DNA of 64,000 nucleotides from Paraburkholderia sp. Tr-20389 (GTDB taxonomy: Bacteria > Pseudomonadota > Gammaproteobacteria > Burkholderiales > Burkholderiaceae). Positions 9,369-18,499 of this stretch are shown one piece after another (the stretch's first letter is position 1; the number at the start of each line of letters is the position of its first letter). Below the pieces are notes generated by a model. That model was not told the DNA's origin. It ran no database searches and saw nothing but the letters and a program-made list of their open reading frames with translations. The DNA lies in contig NZ_JAAGPD010000001.1 in assembly GCF_017104565.1 (NCBI RefSeq), positions 682,001 through 746,000 on the forward strand, in the 5' to 3' direction. Both the position numbers and the translations under genes were made by a program.

Positions 9369-9747
9369 TTGTCTTCCTCATATCTCAGGTGCACGGCTTC
9401 GCGCTGCCACCTTGCGCTGGCATCGGCGAATTCCGGCTTTCCTTGTTATTCGATAGCGAAGTGCGACCGCTGCCGCACGCTACGCCGCGAGAGGTATCGT
9501 CGACGGTTCTGGTGCCGTCGAGCGAGTGCGGGATGGTCGCGAAACGGCCCGGCGGCGTCCAATGCCAATTGCGCATGAGGGTCATGCGCAAAAAACATAA
9601 CGTAGAAAGAACGCTGATGCGACGGGGCGTTAGCGCTAGTGGGCAGTGACACCCGTCAACATCCGGGCACGCCAGGAGAATGCGCACAGCATATTGAGAC
9701 TGACGACACGCATACAAACGCTATCAAAGGGCTTTCGGCGTAACGCC
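9369..9747. other. Intergenic region upstream of the APC permease
   Basis: No gene is visible in these 379 bases. The only structured element is the palindrome at 9569-9591, annotated separately. Confidence 0.5.
9569..9591. promoter_or_regulatory. Perfect 10-bp inverted repeat, candidate operator
   Basis: Arms TTGCGCATGA and TCATGCGCAA are separated by GGG. The hairpin is not followed by a T-tract on either strand, so an operator is more likely than a terminator. It lies in the leader region of the APC permease gene. Confidence 0.45.
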
Positions 9748-10428
9748 TCAACCGCCCAGCGCGATGATCGCCATGGTCAGCAGGACACCCAGCGCCGTCA
9801 TCGACAGCCCCGCTCGCATGCTGCCGACGCCCGAGAAGCGGCCAAGCGCAAAGCCCGCGCCGAACAGCATCACGAGCGTCAGCACGCGCGAAACGATGAG
9901 CGCCGTCTTGACATCGCTGAGCACGACGAACGGCAGCGCAACCGGAAAAGTGGAGATCACGACGATGAGGAAAATGCCCAGCGCGCCGATGAAGTCGGCG
10001 CGCACGAAACGCACACGGGCATGCAATATCGGAGTCGCTACGATCCGCGCGCGAATCGCTTCGAGCTCCGAATCGGCGACGAGCGTTTTCAGCGCTTTAG
10101 GCAAGGCATCGCGCAACGCCTGCACGGCGACGGCGGGATTTTTCTCGCGCTGCACGGTCATCGCGAGCGTCACACGCCGGTCGCGATTCGTCAACGTGCG
10201 CACCAGGAACATCACGGCATCGGCGAGTCCCCATGCGAGATTACAGCCCAGCGCGGAATACAGCATCTTGCGGCCCGCGTCTTCGCCTGCCGTGACGGCC
10301 GATACTGCGCCGACGAACGTCAACGCCATAAACAGTCCGAAGCACAACTCGGATACACGGTCGACGGTATCCAGCACCGGCTCGCGCGTCGCGCGCTCGT
10401 CCCCTGCCGCCTGCGTTGTGGTGTCCAT
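9748..10428 (-). CDS. VIT1/CCC1-like membrane protein
   Basis: A 226-residue membrane protein starting at ATG 10428 with AAGGAGG at ideal spacing. The first membrane pair (LCFGLFMALTFVGAVSAVTAG, split by charged GEDAGRK) and the ALGCNLAWGLADAVMFL segment resemble the vacuolar iron transporter (VIT1/CCC1) family. A long soluble middle portion precedes two or three further C-terminal helices (LSMTALGVLLTMAIIALGG). Divalent-metal transport is possible but not shown. It lies downstream of the acyltransferase on the same strand, 119 nt apart. Confidence 0.75.
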   Translation of the reverse strand: MDTTTQAAGDERATREPVLDTVDRVSELCFGLFMALTFVGAVSAVTAGEDAGRKMLYSALGCNLAWGLADAVMFLVRTLTNRDRRVTLAMTVQREKNPAVAVQALRDALPKALKTLVADSELEAIRARIVATPILHARVRFVRADFIGALGIFLIVVISTFPVALPFVVLSDVKTALIVSRVLTLVMLFGAGFALGRFSGVGSMRAGLSMTALGVLLTMAIIALGG

Positions 10429-10547
10429 TGCGCCTCCTTCTGCATCGACGGCCCTCGCCCCTTTCGAATGGTAGCGGGAGCAGCCGGGGTGCGATATTGG
10501 ACCAAAGGCGCACGGCGCTCCCTGCGTCGAGCGGCAATACATCACGC

Positions 10548-11732
10548 TCAGCGCGATCCGTGAAAGCGTCCGTCGACGTGCGACAGCAGCTTGCGCGACA
10601 GGCGTGTCGCGCGTCCCTGGATCAGGCGGTCGGAGAGACGCGATAACCCATACGACGCAACCAACGCGGTCAGCACGGTCATGACGTAAAGCACCAGCGA
10701 CACGTCGCGATCCGTTTGCCGGAAGGTGCCTTCGAAGAAATGGAACGTCGCGTACACACAAATGAAGTGCCACAGATAGATGCCGTAGCTCTCGCGCCCC
10801 AACGCCGACGCGCACTGCCGGACGACAAGCGTCGCGCGCGACTGCATCATGCGGCGCACGGCATCGGTTTGCGAACAGACGAAAAGCAGGAACGCAACGG
10901 CCGCACATGCGGCAAAGATCGGCGCAAACGCGTGCGACTTCGCGAGCCACACGCCGAGCGCCGCCGTGGCGAATGCGAACGCGACGGCCAATGCAAAGTA
11001 CGTCCATGCGCCGCGCTTCGTCACGTTCGATGTACCGAGCAGATGCGAACGGAATCCATACCACGCCCACATGCCGACGATAAAGCACGGTCCCTGCACG
11101 GGCGGCCAGAAGTAGCTGAACGAGTTGTTGCGGACCTGACAGTCGAGCGTGCCGTTGCAATCGCCGATCGACAGCGTCGCGACGGAGAGCGCCAGCAGCA
11201 CCAGCGTCGCCAGCATGAGCCGCACGCGATTCATCGCGGCAAAGAACAGCAGCGGTGCGATCAGATAGAACAGCATCTCCACGCCGATCGACCATCCGCC
11301 CGGCACGACGTTGTTGATCGCCGTCGGCGACAGCGCATGCAGGAACAGCACGTTGAGCAGGATGTCGACGGGACCGTGCGCGCCGAGCACCCACGCGCGC
11401 TCGAAGCCCGAATGCATGGCGCCGTAGCTGATCGCGCCGTAGACGGCAATCGCCGCGTAATACAGCGGAGCGATGCGAAAGAAGCGTTTGATATAGAAAC
11501 GCAACGTGACGTGCCGCGCATCCGTACAACGCTCGTGATCGATTTCGAGCGTCATGAAGATCGTGATCGCGCTGATCACGAAGAACAGCTGCACGCCGTA
11601 TTGGCCCATGCGGGCCATCAGCGTGACAGCATGCGGCAGATTGGGAAACTGAAACGACAGGTGTACTGCGACTACCCCGACGATCGCGAGCGCCCGACCT
11701 GCGTCGAGCGCGGCAACGCGTCCTTTATCCAT
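10548..11732 (-). CDS. Acyltransferase 3 family membrane protein (OafA/YrhL type)
   Basis: A 394-residue polytopic protein. It opens with the family signature RVAALDAGRALAIVGVVAVH, containing the conserved His, followed by GVQLFFVISAITIF and the RFFRIAPLY motif. About ten transmembrane helices follow. Family members transfer acetyl or other acyl groups to extracytoplasmic sugars, such as O-antigen or exopolysaccharide residues. The start is ATG 11732 with GAGGAGG upstream. No polysaccharide genes are nearby, so the acceptor is unknown. Confidence 0.85.
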   Translation of the reverse strand: MDKGRVAALDAGRALAIVGVVAVHLSFQFPNLPHAVTLMARMGQYGVQLFFVISAITIFMTLEIDHERCTDARHVTLRFYIKRFFRIAPLYYAAIAVYGAISYGAMHSGFERAWVLGAHGPVDILLNVLFLHALSPTAINNVVPGGWSIGVEMLFYLIAPLLFFAAMNRVRLMLATLVLLALSVATLSIGDCNGTLDCQVRNNSFSYFWPPVQGPCFIVGMWAWYGFRSHLLGTSNVTKRGAWTYFALAVAFAFATAALGVWLAKSHAFAPIFAACAAVAFLLFVCSQTDAVRRMMQSRATLVVRQCASALGRESYGIYLWHFICVYATFHFFEGTFRQTDRDVSLVLYVMTVLTALVASYGLSRLSDRLIQGRATRLSRKLLSHVDGRFHGSR

Positions 11733-11854
11733 CGACTGTCCTCCTCGCGTTCGTGAGTGCGCCTGGCAAGGCCGCGAGGTCCGTGGACAAATCGTGCTAA
11801 GCGGAAGTTCCTGTTTTTTTAGCGCGTGTCGCGTTGTGCGTCGAATACGCCGCT

Positions 11855-13771
11855 TTATGCCGCTGCCGGTTGTTCCGCGAGATGCAGCGCTTCGCGGCTC
11901 GTCTTGTGTTCGTCGATCAGGCGATAGACCGTCTCGCCCGGCACCGTCTCCGATTCGAGCAACTGGTTCGCGATTGCGCGCAGCACGGGCGCGTTATCGT
12001 GCAGCAGCGAATAGCACGCGTCGTTCAGATCCTTGAGCAGGATGTTCGCGTGTTCGATCGCCCCTTTCATCTGCAGGCCCGCATATTGCGCGGGCAGCGC
12101 CGCGAGACTGAAGAGATTGCCGTCGGCGTTGAAACCGAACTTCGACACCATGTCGAGACTGATGCGCGATGCTTCCTGCAAGTCCTGCGCGGCACCGCTA
12201 GACGCTTCCGAGAACATCAGCAGTTCGGCATTGCGCCCGCCCAGCAGCACCTGGATTTCATTGCGCATTTCAGTTTCGCGGTACAGGTGCTTGTCCTGCG
12301 TCTTCGTGATCAGCGCGACGCCCAATGCGCCGCCGCGCGGCAGAATCGTTACTTCTTCGAGGATGCCCGTGCCGAGCAAAGCCGCCACGAGTCCGTGCCC
12401 TGCTTCGTGAACGGCGATACGTGTGCGCTCGTCTTCGGTGAGCGCGCGTTCCGCGCCATTCACGTCGCCGATGCGCGCGATCTTGATTGCTTCGACGAAA
12501 TGCCTTGCCGCGACTGTGTTGTCGCCGGCCTTGCGCGCGACGAGCCCCGCCTGGTTCACGACCATCGACAATGTCGCCGGCGACAAGCCCGTGGTCAGCC
12601 GCGCGAGCTGAGTGAAGTCGATGTCGTCGGCCTTCGACGTCAGCTTCGCGGCATAGAAGCGGATGATCTCCGCGCGATCTTCGAGATCGGGCAGACGCAC
12701 TGCCACCGTGCGATCGAAACGGCCCGGACGGCGCAATGCCTCGTCGAGGTTGTCGGGGTGATTCGTCGCCGCCACGATGATCACGCCTTCGTTCGATGCG
12801 AAGCCGTCCATCTCCGCGAGCAACTGGTTGATGATGCGGTTGCTCTCGGCTTCGACGGGTCCGCCGCCCGTATCCGTGCGTTTCGCAAGACCGTCGGCTT
12901 CGTCGATGAAAATCACGGTGGGCGCATTCTTGCGCGCAAGTTCGAACAGATGCTTGACCTTCTGAATACCGACGCCGTAGTACTTCGCGCTGAAATAGCT
13001 GCCCGTGATCGAAATGAAGTTCGCGCCGCATTCGCCGGCGAGTGCCTGCGCGAGACGCGTCTTGCCCACGCCCGGGCCGCCCGTCATCAGGATGCCGCAT
13101 GGCGCGCGCACGCCCATGCCCGTGAACTGCTTCGGATTGGTCAGATAGGCCTGAATGTCGGACAGTGCGGCTTTCGCTTCGCCTGCGCCGATCACGTCTT
13201 CGAACGAAAGCGCCGGCGTCTTTTCGAGCAGCCGCGCGCCGCCCGTCATTTCGCGGCGCATGAACCACACGAGCCCGCCGATCAGCAGCAGCGGCAGCAG
13301 CACGCTGATCGCGTCGCGTGCCTTGTCGAACGCGTCGATCCAGCGTGCGGAGCCCGTATGAATATTGGCGTCAGGCAAAAAGACCAGTTGATACGGAGAC
13401 TTCGCGTCCGCTTTCATCTCGCCCAGCAGCAGCGCATTGGAAAAGGCCGAGTTGTGATCGGTGACGTAGTACTTCGCGCCGTCGCCCGTCGACACGAGAA
13501 TCGCATTCGGACTCACGCCGATGGCCGTCACGTTGCGCTCGCGAATATCGCGCAGCATCTCCGATGCGTCGCGCTCCTGATGTGTCCACGCCGACGCGTC
13601 CTTGCGCATGTCGCTTGCGACGCCCGTCAGAACCGGCGCGCTTTGCACGGTACGCTGCTGATCGTGGCGCAAATGCAGGAAAGTCACGAGCGCCACGAAC
13701 GCCGTTGCAGTCACGCCAAGCATCACATAGCGGCCGTAACGGGACCAGAACGTATTCTTTGCCGGTTTCAT
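11855..13771 (-). CDS. FtsH-like AAA+ membrane metalloprotease, divergent paralogue
   Basis: A 638-residue protein with FtsH architecture. It has TM1 (about 13-33), a periplasmic domain, TM2 (about 156-172), an AAA module with Walker A GGPGVGKT at 231-238 and Walker B VIFIDEAD near 287, and a zinc protease with HEAGH at 455-459. The FtsH pore loop normally reads FVGVGA; here it is YYGVGI. The second region of homology (GLSPATLSMVVNQAGL) also differs from housekeeping FtsH (GLSGADL). It is therefore probably an accessory FtsH with its own substrates. The start ATG 13771 (MKPAKNTFW) has AGGA upstream; a longer frame to 13849 is unlikely because it would displace TM1. Confidence 0.88.
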   Translation of the reverse strand: MKPAKNTFWSRYGRYVMLGVTATAFVALVTFLHLRHDQQRTVQSAPVLTGVASDMRKDASAWTHQERDASEMLRDIRERNVTAIGVSPNAILVSTGDGAKYYVTDHNSAFSNALLLGEMKADAKSPYQLVFLPDANIHTGSARWIDAFDKARDAISVLLPLLLIGGLVWFMRREMTGGARLLEKTPALSFEDVIGAGEAKAALSDIQAYLTNPKQFTGMGVRAPCGILMTGGPGVGKTRLAQALAGECGANFISITGSYFSAKYYGVGIQKVKHLFELARKNAPTVIFIDEADGLAKRTDTGGGPVEAESNRIINQLLAEMDGFASNEGVIIVAATNHPDNLDEALRRPGRFDRTVAVRLPDLEDRAEIIRFYAAKLTSKADDIDFTQLARLTTGLSPATLSMVVNQAGLVARKAGDNTVAARHFVEAIKIARIGDVNGAERALTEDERTRIAVHEAGHGLVAALLGTGILEEVTILPRGGALGVALITKTQDKHLYRETEMRNEIQVLLGGRNAELLMFSEASSGAAQDLQEASRISLDMVSKFGFNADGNLFSLAALPAQYAGLQMKGAIEHANILLKDLNDACYSLLHDNAPVLRAIANQLLESETVPGETVYRLIDEHKTSREALHLAEQPAAA

Positions 13772-14230
13772 CTGTTGATTCCTAAAACGGGCCGTAACGC
13801 GGCCTTTTCGCGTATTCGCGCGAACAATAAAACGGAGTGCACCGCGCACGGTGCGCGTGACGAGACGGAGTGGAAAGTGGCCGGACTACCCGAGGCGCAG
13901 CCGCGAGCGAGGAAGGGACCAGCTATTTAGTGCAATGATGTCGGTAAAAAAGACACGCGCATGCGTCCCTCTTTCAACCTCAGAGTACTTAACGCATTAT
14001 GCCCAGGCTTATCCCATTTCCAAAACAGTAGAAAAGGGCTTATTTAAGGGCTGATTCGCGCGATCGAATCGATCTGCCTGAATAGAAGGGGCTTTGCGGT
14101 CGATGTCCCGCATTCGTGTCCAAATGGGAAAACACTTTTTATCTTCGCGAAGGCCGCGAAGGATTTTCGCGCGGACGTTGCATCCGCGCTAACGGCAAGC
14201 TATAGCCAACTACGGCCAGCTGCACGAAAC
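13772..14230. other. AT-richer intergenic leader of the FtsH-like gene
   Basis: No gene is visible in about 460 bases. The stretch 13930-14060 is markedly AT-rich for this genome and probably contains the minus-strand promoter. A 7-bp hairpin with arms CTTCGCG and CGCGAAG lies at 14143-14161 without a T-tract. Confidence 0.4.
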
Positions 14231-14259
14231 GGCGAGGCGGACTGCCCTTCCGCCTCGCC
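14231..14259 (-). terminator. Hairpin after the DUF1328 gene
   Basis: Perfect 10-bp arms GGCGAGGCGG and CCGCCTCGCC with a 9-nt loop, 12 nt beyond the DUF1328 stop. The T-tail is poor. Confidence 0.5.
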
Positions 14260-14270
14260 TGCGCGCCGCG

Positions 14271-14432
14271 TCAGCGCCGCACGACACCCATCAGCAGCGT
14301 CACGATGAAGATGACGAGGAACAGGAAGAACAGGATCTTCGCAATGCTGGCCGCGCCTGCTGCGATCCCGCCGAAGCCAAATACAGCAGCTATGAGCGCA
14401 ATGACAAAGAAAACCAAAGCGTAATAAAGCAT
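14271..14432 (-). CDS. DUF1328 (UPF0391/YtjA-type) small membrane protein, 53 aa
   Basis: Two hydrophobic helices ([20 protein letters not shown] and [19 protein letters not shown]) joined by a short [11 protein letters not shown] loop are diagnostic of the DUF1328 family of tiny inner-membrane proteins. These have no defined biochemical role and are often stress-induced. The start ATG 14432 is preceded by GGAGG. The longer open frame to 14579 is rejected because the added residues are not conserved-looking and the internal Shine-Dalgarno is strong. Confidence 0.85.
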   Translation of the reverse strand: MLYYALVFFVIALIAAVFGFGGIAAGAASIAKILFFLFLVIFIVTLLMGVVRR

Positions 14433-14571
14433 GATCTGACCTCCGTTGCTCGAGTTGTGGTCCCGGCTGCACGCGCGGCGACGTTCAACCACCGGAGCAA
14501 ACACCGTACCTATCGCGAGGCAACGAAGGCGTCCATGTCTGACGATACGACCTGGACGTGTACTCCAAAAC

Positions 14572-15009
14572 CTACGCAATGGCCGCGACGGCAGCGCGCA
14601 AACCCAGCAGATAGCTGTTCACGCCAAACCCGCAAATCTGGCCCTTCACGATTTCCGCGAAAACGGATTGGTGACGAAACGGCTCACGCGCATGGATGTT
14701 CGACATATGAATCTCCACGACAGGTACGGTCAGAATCGCGAGTGCATCGCGAATCCCGTAGCTGTAATGGGTCCATGCGCCCGCGTTGATCAGCACGGCG
14801 TCCGTCTTGTCGGTGAACGCCTGATGAATCCGCAGACACATGTCGCCTTCGTGATTGGTCTGATAGCTCTCGACCTCGACATTCAGTTCGCGCCCGAGCG
14901 CCTGCAATTCGCTGTCGATCTCTTCGAGCGTCACCGTGCCGTATTGCACGGGGTCGCGCTTGCCGAACATGTTGTGATTGATCCCGTGAAGCATCAGTAC
15001 TTTTTTCAT
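14572..15009 (-). CDS. aroQ: Type II 3-dehydroquinate dehydratase
   Basis: A 145-residue type II dehydroquinase interconverting 3-dehydroquinate and 3-dehydroshikimate. Catalytic elements are intact: Arg in the FGKRDP loop, the Tyr of QYG, Asn in INAGAWTH with its catalytic His, and [15 protein letters not shown]. The N-terminal HGINHNMFG differs from the common NGPNLNLLG of biosynthetic enzymes. The start ATG 15009 has a strong GAGGAGGTGA. It is the second gene of an operon with a Gfo/Idh/MocA oxidoreductase (22 nt gap), and a LysR gene diverges. That context suggests a catabolic enzyme for quinate/shikimate-like compounds rather than the housekeeping copy. Confidence 0.93.
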   Translation of the reverse strand: MKKVLMLHGINHNMFGKRDPVQYGTVTLEEIDSELQALGRELNVEVESYQTNHEGDMCLRIHQAFTDKTDAVLINAGAWTHYSYGIRDALAILTVPVVEIHMSNIHAREPFRHQSVFAEIVKGQICGFGVNSYLLGLRAAVAAIA

Positions 15010-15031
15010 GTCACCTCCTCGTTATTTGCAA

Positions 15032-16093
15032 TCAGGCTGCCGCGTGCAGCCTCGTATCGATGATCGCGCCCGTGCGCGCCGATTCCGCGATCGCCTCGGT
15101 GATGCGCAGGTTTTGCAAGCCGTCGCGCACGGTGACGAGCGGCTGCGCGCTGCCCGCTATCACATCGCAGAAGTGTTCGAGTTGCCGTTCGAGCGGATCC
15201 GCGCGCTCGACGCTCGCCACAGAAGTCTCGAACGGCTTCCACCACGAACGGTCCTCTTTGCGCGCATAGGTTTTCAGGCGCATCGTCGGCACCGACAGCG
15301 AACCCATGTCGCCCGCGATCACATAGCAGTCTTCGTCATCATAGGATGCGTAGCTTGTGTTCTCCTGCGACGTCTGCTCCCAGCTGCGCGGCGAGGCAGC
15401 CGTATCCGACAGCAGGAACGTGCCGAGCGCACCGCTTTCGAAGCGCAGATTGATCGCGACGGTATCCTCGACGGCGAACTGGCGCGCTGCGTTCGACGCA
15501 AACGCCTGCACCGCGACGATCTCGCCGCACAGCGAACGCAGATTGCCGATCTCGTGAATCAGGTTGAGCAGGATCGGACCGCCGCCCGCTTCGCGCCGCC
15601 ACGGTGCGGCGTCGAAGTAGTCGTCTGGCTTGAAGAAGACGGCGCTGCCCATCACGCCGACGATCCTGCCGATCCGCCCTTGCTGGATGATCTCGCGCGC
15701 CGTCGCGAGAATCGGACTGTGCGCGCGATGATGGCCGACCAGCAGCGGCACGCCCGCCGCGTCGGCAGCGGCACACAGGCGCTCGCCTTCGTCGAGCGTA
15801 TGGGCGACGGGCTTCTCGATCAGCGCGGGCACCCGCGCGTCGATGCATTGCAACGCCTGTTCTGCGTGGAGCTGATTCGGCGTCGCGAGCACCACGCCGT
15901 CGGGACGGCCTTTCTCCATCAGCTCGCCGAGCGTGTGAAACAGCGGCACGTCGGCGCTTTGCGCAACCTCTTGCGCGGCTGGGCCGGGATCGACGATCGC
16001 ACTCAGACGGCAGCGCGGATTCTGCTGGATCAGTTCGATATGGCGCCGGCCGATAAGCCCGGCGCCCGCGACGGCAAGCTGGATTCGTCTCAT
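15032..16093 (-). CDS. Gfo/Idh/MocA family NAD(P)-dependent oxidoreductase
   Basis: A 353-residue two-domain dehydrogenase. The N-terminal Rossmann fold has AVAGAGLIGRRHIE at residues 7-20. The hallmark EKPVAHTLDEGE follows near residue 93, and the C-terminal domain contains a candidate catalytic His in LNLIHEIGNLR. Members oxidise or reduce polyols and sugar or cyclitol derivatives. Upstream of aroQ in the same operon and divergent from a LysR gene, it may act on a quinate- or shikimate-like cyclitol; this is inference. Start ATG 16093 has a weak ribosome site. Confidence 0.88.
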   Translation of the reverse strand: MRRIQLAVAGAGLIGRRHIELIQQNPRCRLSAIVDPGPAAQEVAQSADVPLFHTLGELMEKGRPDGVVLATPNQLHAEQALQCIDARVPALIEKPVAHTLDEGERLCAAADAAGVPLLVGHHRAHSPILATAREIIQQGRIGRIVGVMGSAVFFKPDDYFDAAPWRREAGGGPILLNLIHEIGNLRSLCGEIVAVQAFASNAARQFAVEDTVAINLRFESGALGTFLLSDTAASPRSWEQTSQENTSYASYDDEDCYVIAGDMGSLSVPTMRLKTYARKEDRSWWKPFETSVASVERADPLERQLEHFCDVIAGSAQPLVTVRDGLQNLRITEAIAESARTGAIIDTRLHAAA

Positions 16094-16183
16094 GATTTCG
16101 CGTTGTATGGCCGCCCAGGGATTGGACGGCTTCGTGAATTGAGACTAGATTACTCGTGCCGATCACAAACATAATCCGACCAG

Positions 16184-17140
16184 ATGGAAAATCATAATGC
16201 GCTTTTAGCCACGAATGACGGCTTCCTGCGCGACCTGCAGTTGTTCTGCACCGTGGCGCGCCGCGCGAGCTTCGTCACCGCATCGGCGGAAATGGGTATC
16301 TCGCCTTCGCATGTCAGCAAGCGCATCGCGCTGCTCGAAAAGAGCCTCGGTGTGAAGCTCTTCATGCGAACCACGCGCCGCGTCAGCGTGACGAGCGACG
16401 GCGAAGCCGCCTTCCAGTGGGCGCAAAAGATCCTCGACGACGTACAAGGCATGTCCGACGCTTTCTCCGGCCTGAAGAGCGATCCGCGCGGCATCCTGCG
16501 CATCAGCACGAGTCTGCGACTGGGCCGCGAACATGTGTCGCCGATTCTTTCGCTGCTGCGCAAGCGCTACACGGGCCTGGAAATCTGGCTCGAACTGCTC
16601 GACCGCCGCGTCGATCTCGTCGGCGAGGGATTCGATATCGACATTCGGGTCGGCAATATTCAGGAGCCGCATCTGATCGCACACAAGATCGTCGACAGCG
16701 TGCGGATCCTGTGCGCATCGCCCGAGTATCTGAGGCGCGCAGGCACGCCGCGCACGCTCGCCGATCTCGCGCAGCACGACTGCCTGCTGTTTCGCGAGCG
16801 CGACCAGCGCTTCGGCGCGTGGCGCCTGTCGGGACCGGACGGCGAGAAGTCGGTCAAGGTGACGGGCCCCGTCGCGTCGAATCACAGCGACATCGTCCAG
16901 CAATGGGCGCTCGATGGTTACGGCATCATCATGGTGTCGGTGTGGGACGTCGCGTCGAGTCTCGAATCGGGCGCGCTCGTGCGCGTGCTGCCGCAACATC
17001 ACCAGCCCGCCGACGTGTGGGCCGTGACGTCCGCGCGCGCGTCATCGTCCGCGAAGCTTCGTGTATGCGTGGAGTTTCTGAAGGAGCATTTGACGCGCGG
17101 GCCGTACGCGTTGAAAACGCGCGGCGTGGGCGGGCTATGA
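16184..17140 (+). CDS. LysR-family transcriptional regulator
   Basis: A 318-residue LTTR. It has a winged helix at about residues 12-72 (ASFVTASAEMGISPSHVSKR, then FMRTTRRVSVT) and a periplasmic-binding-protein-like effector domain from about residue 98. It is transcribed divergently from the oxidoreductase/aroQ operon across 90 bp, the classic arrangement for LysR control of the neighbouring operon in response to its substrate. The start is ATG 16184; later Met codons would cut the HTH. Confidence 0.92.
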   Translation: MENHNALLATNDGFLRDLQLFCTVARRASFVTASAEMGISPSHVSKRIALLEKSLGVKLFMRTTRRVSVTSDGEAAFQWAQKILDDVQGMSDAFSGLKSDPRGILRISTSLRLGREHVSPILSLLRKRYTGLEIWLELLDRRVDLVGEGFDIDIRVGNIQEPHLIAHKIVDSVRILCASPEYLRRAGTPRTLADLAQHDCLLFRERDQRFGAWRLSGPDGEKSVKVTGPVASNHSDIVQQWALDGYGIIMVSVWDVASSLESGALVRVLPQHHQPADVWAVTSARASSSAKLRVCVEFLKEHLTRGPYALKTRGVGGL

Positions 17141-17148
17141 AGCGGACC

Positions 17149-17180
17149 GGCGCGAACGGGCATCTCCGCCCGTTCGCGCC
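17149..17180. terminator. Hairpin between convergent LysR and kdgT
   Basis: Perfect 13-bp arms at 17149-17161 and 17168-17180 with a 6-nt loop lie in the 62-bp gap between two convergent genes. It is probably a shared bidirectional terminator. Confidence 0.65.
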
Positions 17181-17202
17181 GTTTGACGTTGCAGCGTCCG
17201 CG

Positions 17203-18219
17203 CTACTCGTGCGCGCCGAGCGGTTTCAATTCACCGACGCTCTCTTCTTCGATCTGCTGGTTCACGCCCGCCTTCATCCGCGCTCGCCGCGACCACATTG
17301 CGGTGAGGATCGGCACGAGAATCGCGGTGACGAGACATGCCGTCGCGACCATCGCCGTCGCGGCGGGAACCATCGGCTTGAAGCGCGGAATCATCTCGCC
17401 GATGATCGACGGATTGGCGACCGCCGCACCCGCCGTCGACGATGCCGCAAGACCCGCCGCCCCATTGCCGCCCGCGATGAACTTGTCGGCGAGAATCAGC
17501 GGAATGCCCGTGATGACGATCACAGCAAGGCCGAGCAGCACGCCCGGAATGCCGCTCTTGACGATCACGTTCAGATCGATGCCGTTGCCGAGCGCGAAGC
17601 CGAAGAACGGAATCAGCGGCACCACGCAACGGCCGAACAGTTCGCGCAGCGCGCTATCCAGATTGCCGAGCGTAAAGCCGATCAGGAACGGCAGCACCGC
17701 GCCGACGAACAGACGCGGCTCGAAGAACGCAACGCCCGTCGCGCCGAGAATGATCATGCTGACGAGCGGCCCCGATTCGATCGACATCAGCACGAACGCG
17801 CCCGCCTCTTCTTTCGTCCCGTATTGCTGCATGACAGCGGCATACAGACCGCCGTTGGTCATGTCCATCGAGGTCGTGATCGCCAGCACGGAAAGCCCTG
17901 CGAACAGCCCCGTCTTGATCCCGTCGATGGGCAGCAGCGACGACGCGACGATCGTGGCGAGCCACGCCACCAGCATCTTCGTGACGAGCAGCGTGCCCGA
18001 CTTGCGCAGCACGGTGCCCGTCGCGCGCAGGTCGATGGTCGCGCCCATGCAGAAGAACCAGACAGCGAGAATCGGCACGGTGCCCGTGATGAGGCCGTTC
18101 GTGAATGATCCAAAGTACTTGCCTGCGCCAGGCGCGAACGAATGCACGCAGGCGCCGAGCAACAGCGGTATCAGCATGAGACCGCCCGGTACGCGGTCGA
18201 TTGCCTTCTTCAGTTTCAT
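17203..18219 (-). CDS. kdgT: 2-keto-3-deoxygluconate permease
   Basis: A 338-residue inner-membrane transporter of the KdgT family, which takes up 2-dehydro-3-deoxygluconate by proton symport. Recognisable blocks are [20 protein letters not shown] at the N-terminus, [18 protein letters not shown], and [19 protein letters not shown]. About ten helices are present. The start is ATG 18219 with GGAGGAGAC. It diverges from kduI-kduD-iclR, and the 280-bp region between them carries two matching palindromes. Together the set would import and convert pectin-derived uronates. Confidence 0.94.
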   Translation of the reverse strand: MKLKKAIDRVPGGLMLIPLLLGACVHSFAPGAGKYFGSFTNGLITGTVPILAVWFFCMGATIDLRATGTVLRKSGTLLVTKMLVAWLATIVASSLLPIDGIKTGLFAGLSVLAITTSMDMTNGGLYAAVMQQYGTKEEAGAFVLMSIESGPLVSMIILGATGVAFFEPRLFVGAVLPFLIGFTLGNLDSALRELFGRCVVPLIPFFGFALGNGIDLNVIVKSGIPGVLLGLAVIVITGIPLILADKFIAGGNGAAGLAASSTAGAAVANPSIIGEMIPRFKPMVPAATAMVATACLVTAILVPILTAMWSRRARMKAGVNQQIEEESVGELKPLGAHE

Positions 18220-18317
18220 GTCTCCTCCATACGACGCCAGGCCGGTGATGGGAACGGCGAACTGTCCGGTATGAGTCCGGCTTCGTCCGCCCGTTCGCGG
18301 ACTATAGCATCGGTAAA

Positions 18318-18330
18318 GGAACGTTGTTCC
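18318..18330. promoter_or_regulatory. Candidate IclR/KdgR operator 1
   Basis: GGAACGTTGTTCC, arms GGAAC and GTTCC, lies about 100 nt upstream of kdgT in the divergent kdgT-kduI region. The symmetry fits the short palindromes bound by IclR-family dimers. Confidence 0.5.
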
Positions 18331-18416
18331 GTTTTTGTTCGCATGGAGATTAATCGTTTACCCTGCTTTTGCAAGCCACCTCCCGCTATGTGGCCATTTG
18401 GCGATTTTCCTATTTC

Positions 18417-18429
18417 GGACCATCGTTCC
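18417..18429. promoter_or_regulatory. Candidate IclR/KdgR operator 2
   Basis: GGACCATCGTTCC differs from site 1 at three positions. It lies 71 nt upstream of the kduI start and exactly 99 nt from site 1. The pair flanks the presumed divergent promoters. Confidence 0.5.
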
Positions 18430-18499
18430 GATCATGCTAGACTGCGCGCACAGCCAACCCGGACGCCGCATCCAGATGCCGTCCCGCAGCGGAGGAGAC

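Noticed and set aside
9748-11529. A 593-codon minus-strand frame that could look like an acyltransferase/VIT fusion
   Set aside because: The upstream part is an out-of-frame reading of the acyltransferase gene. The VIT-like protein has its own strong ribosome site at 10428.
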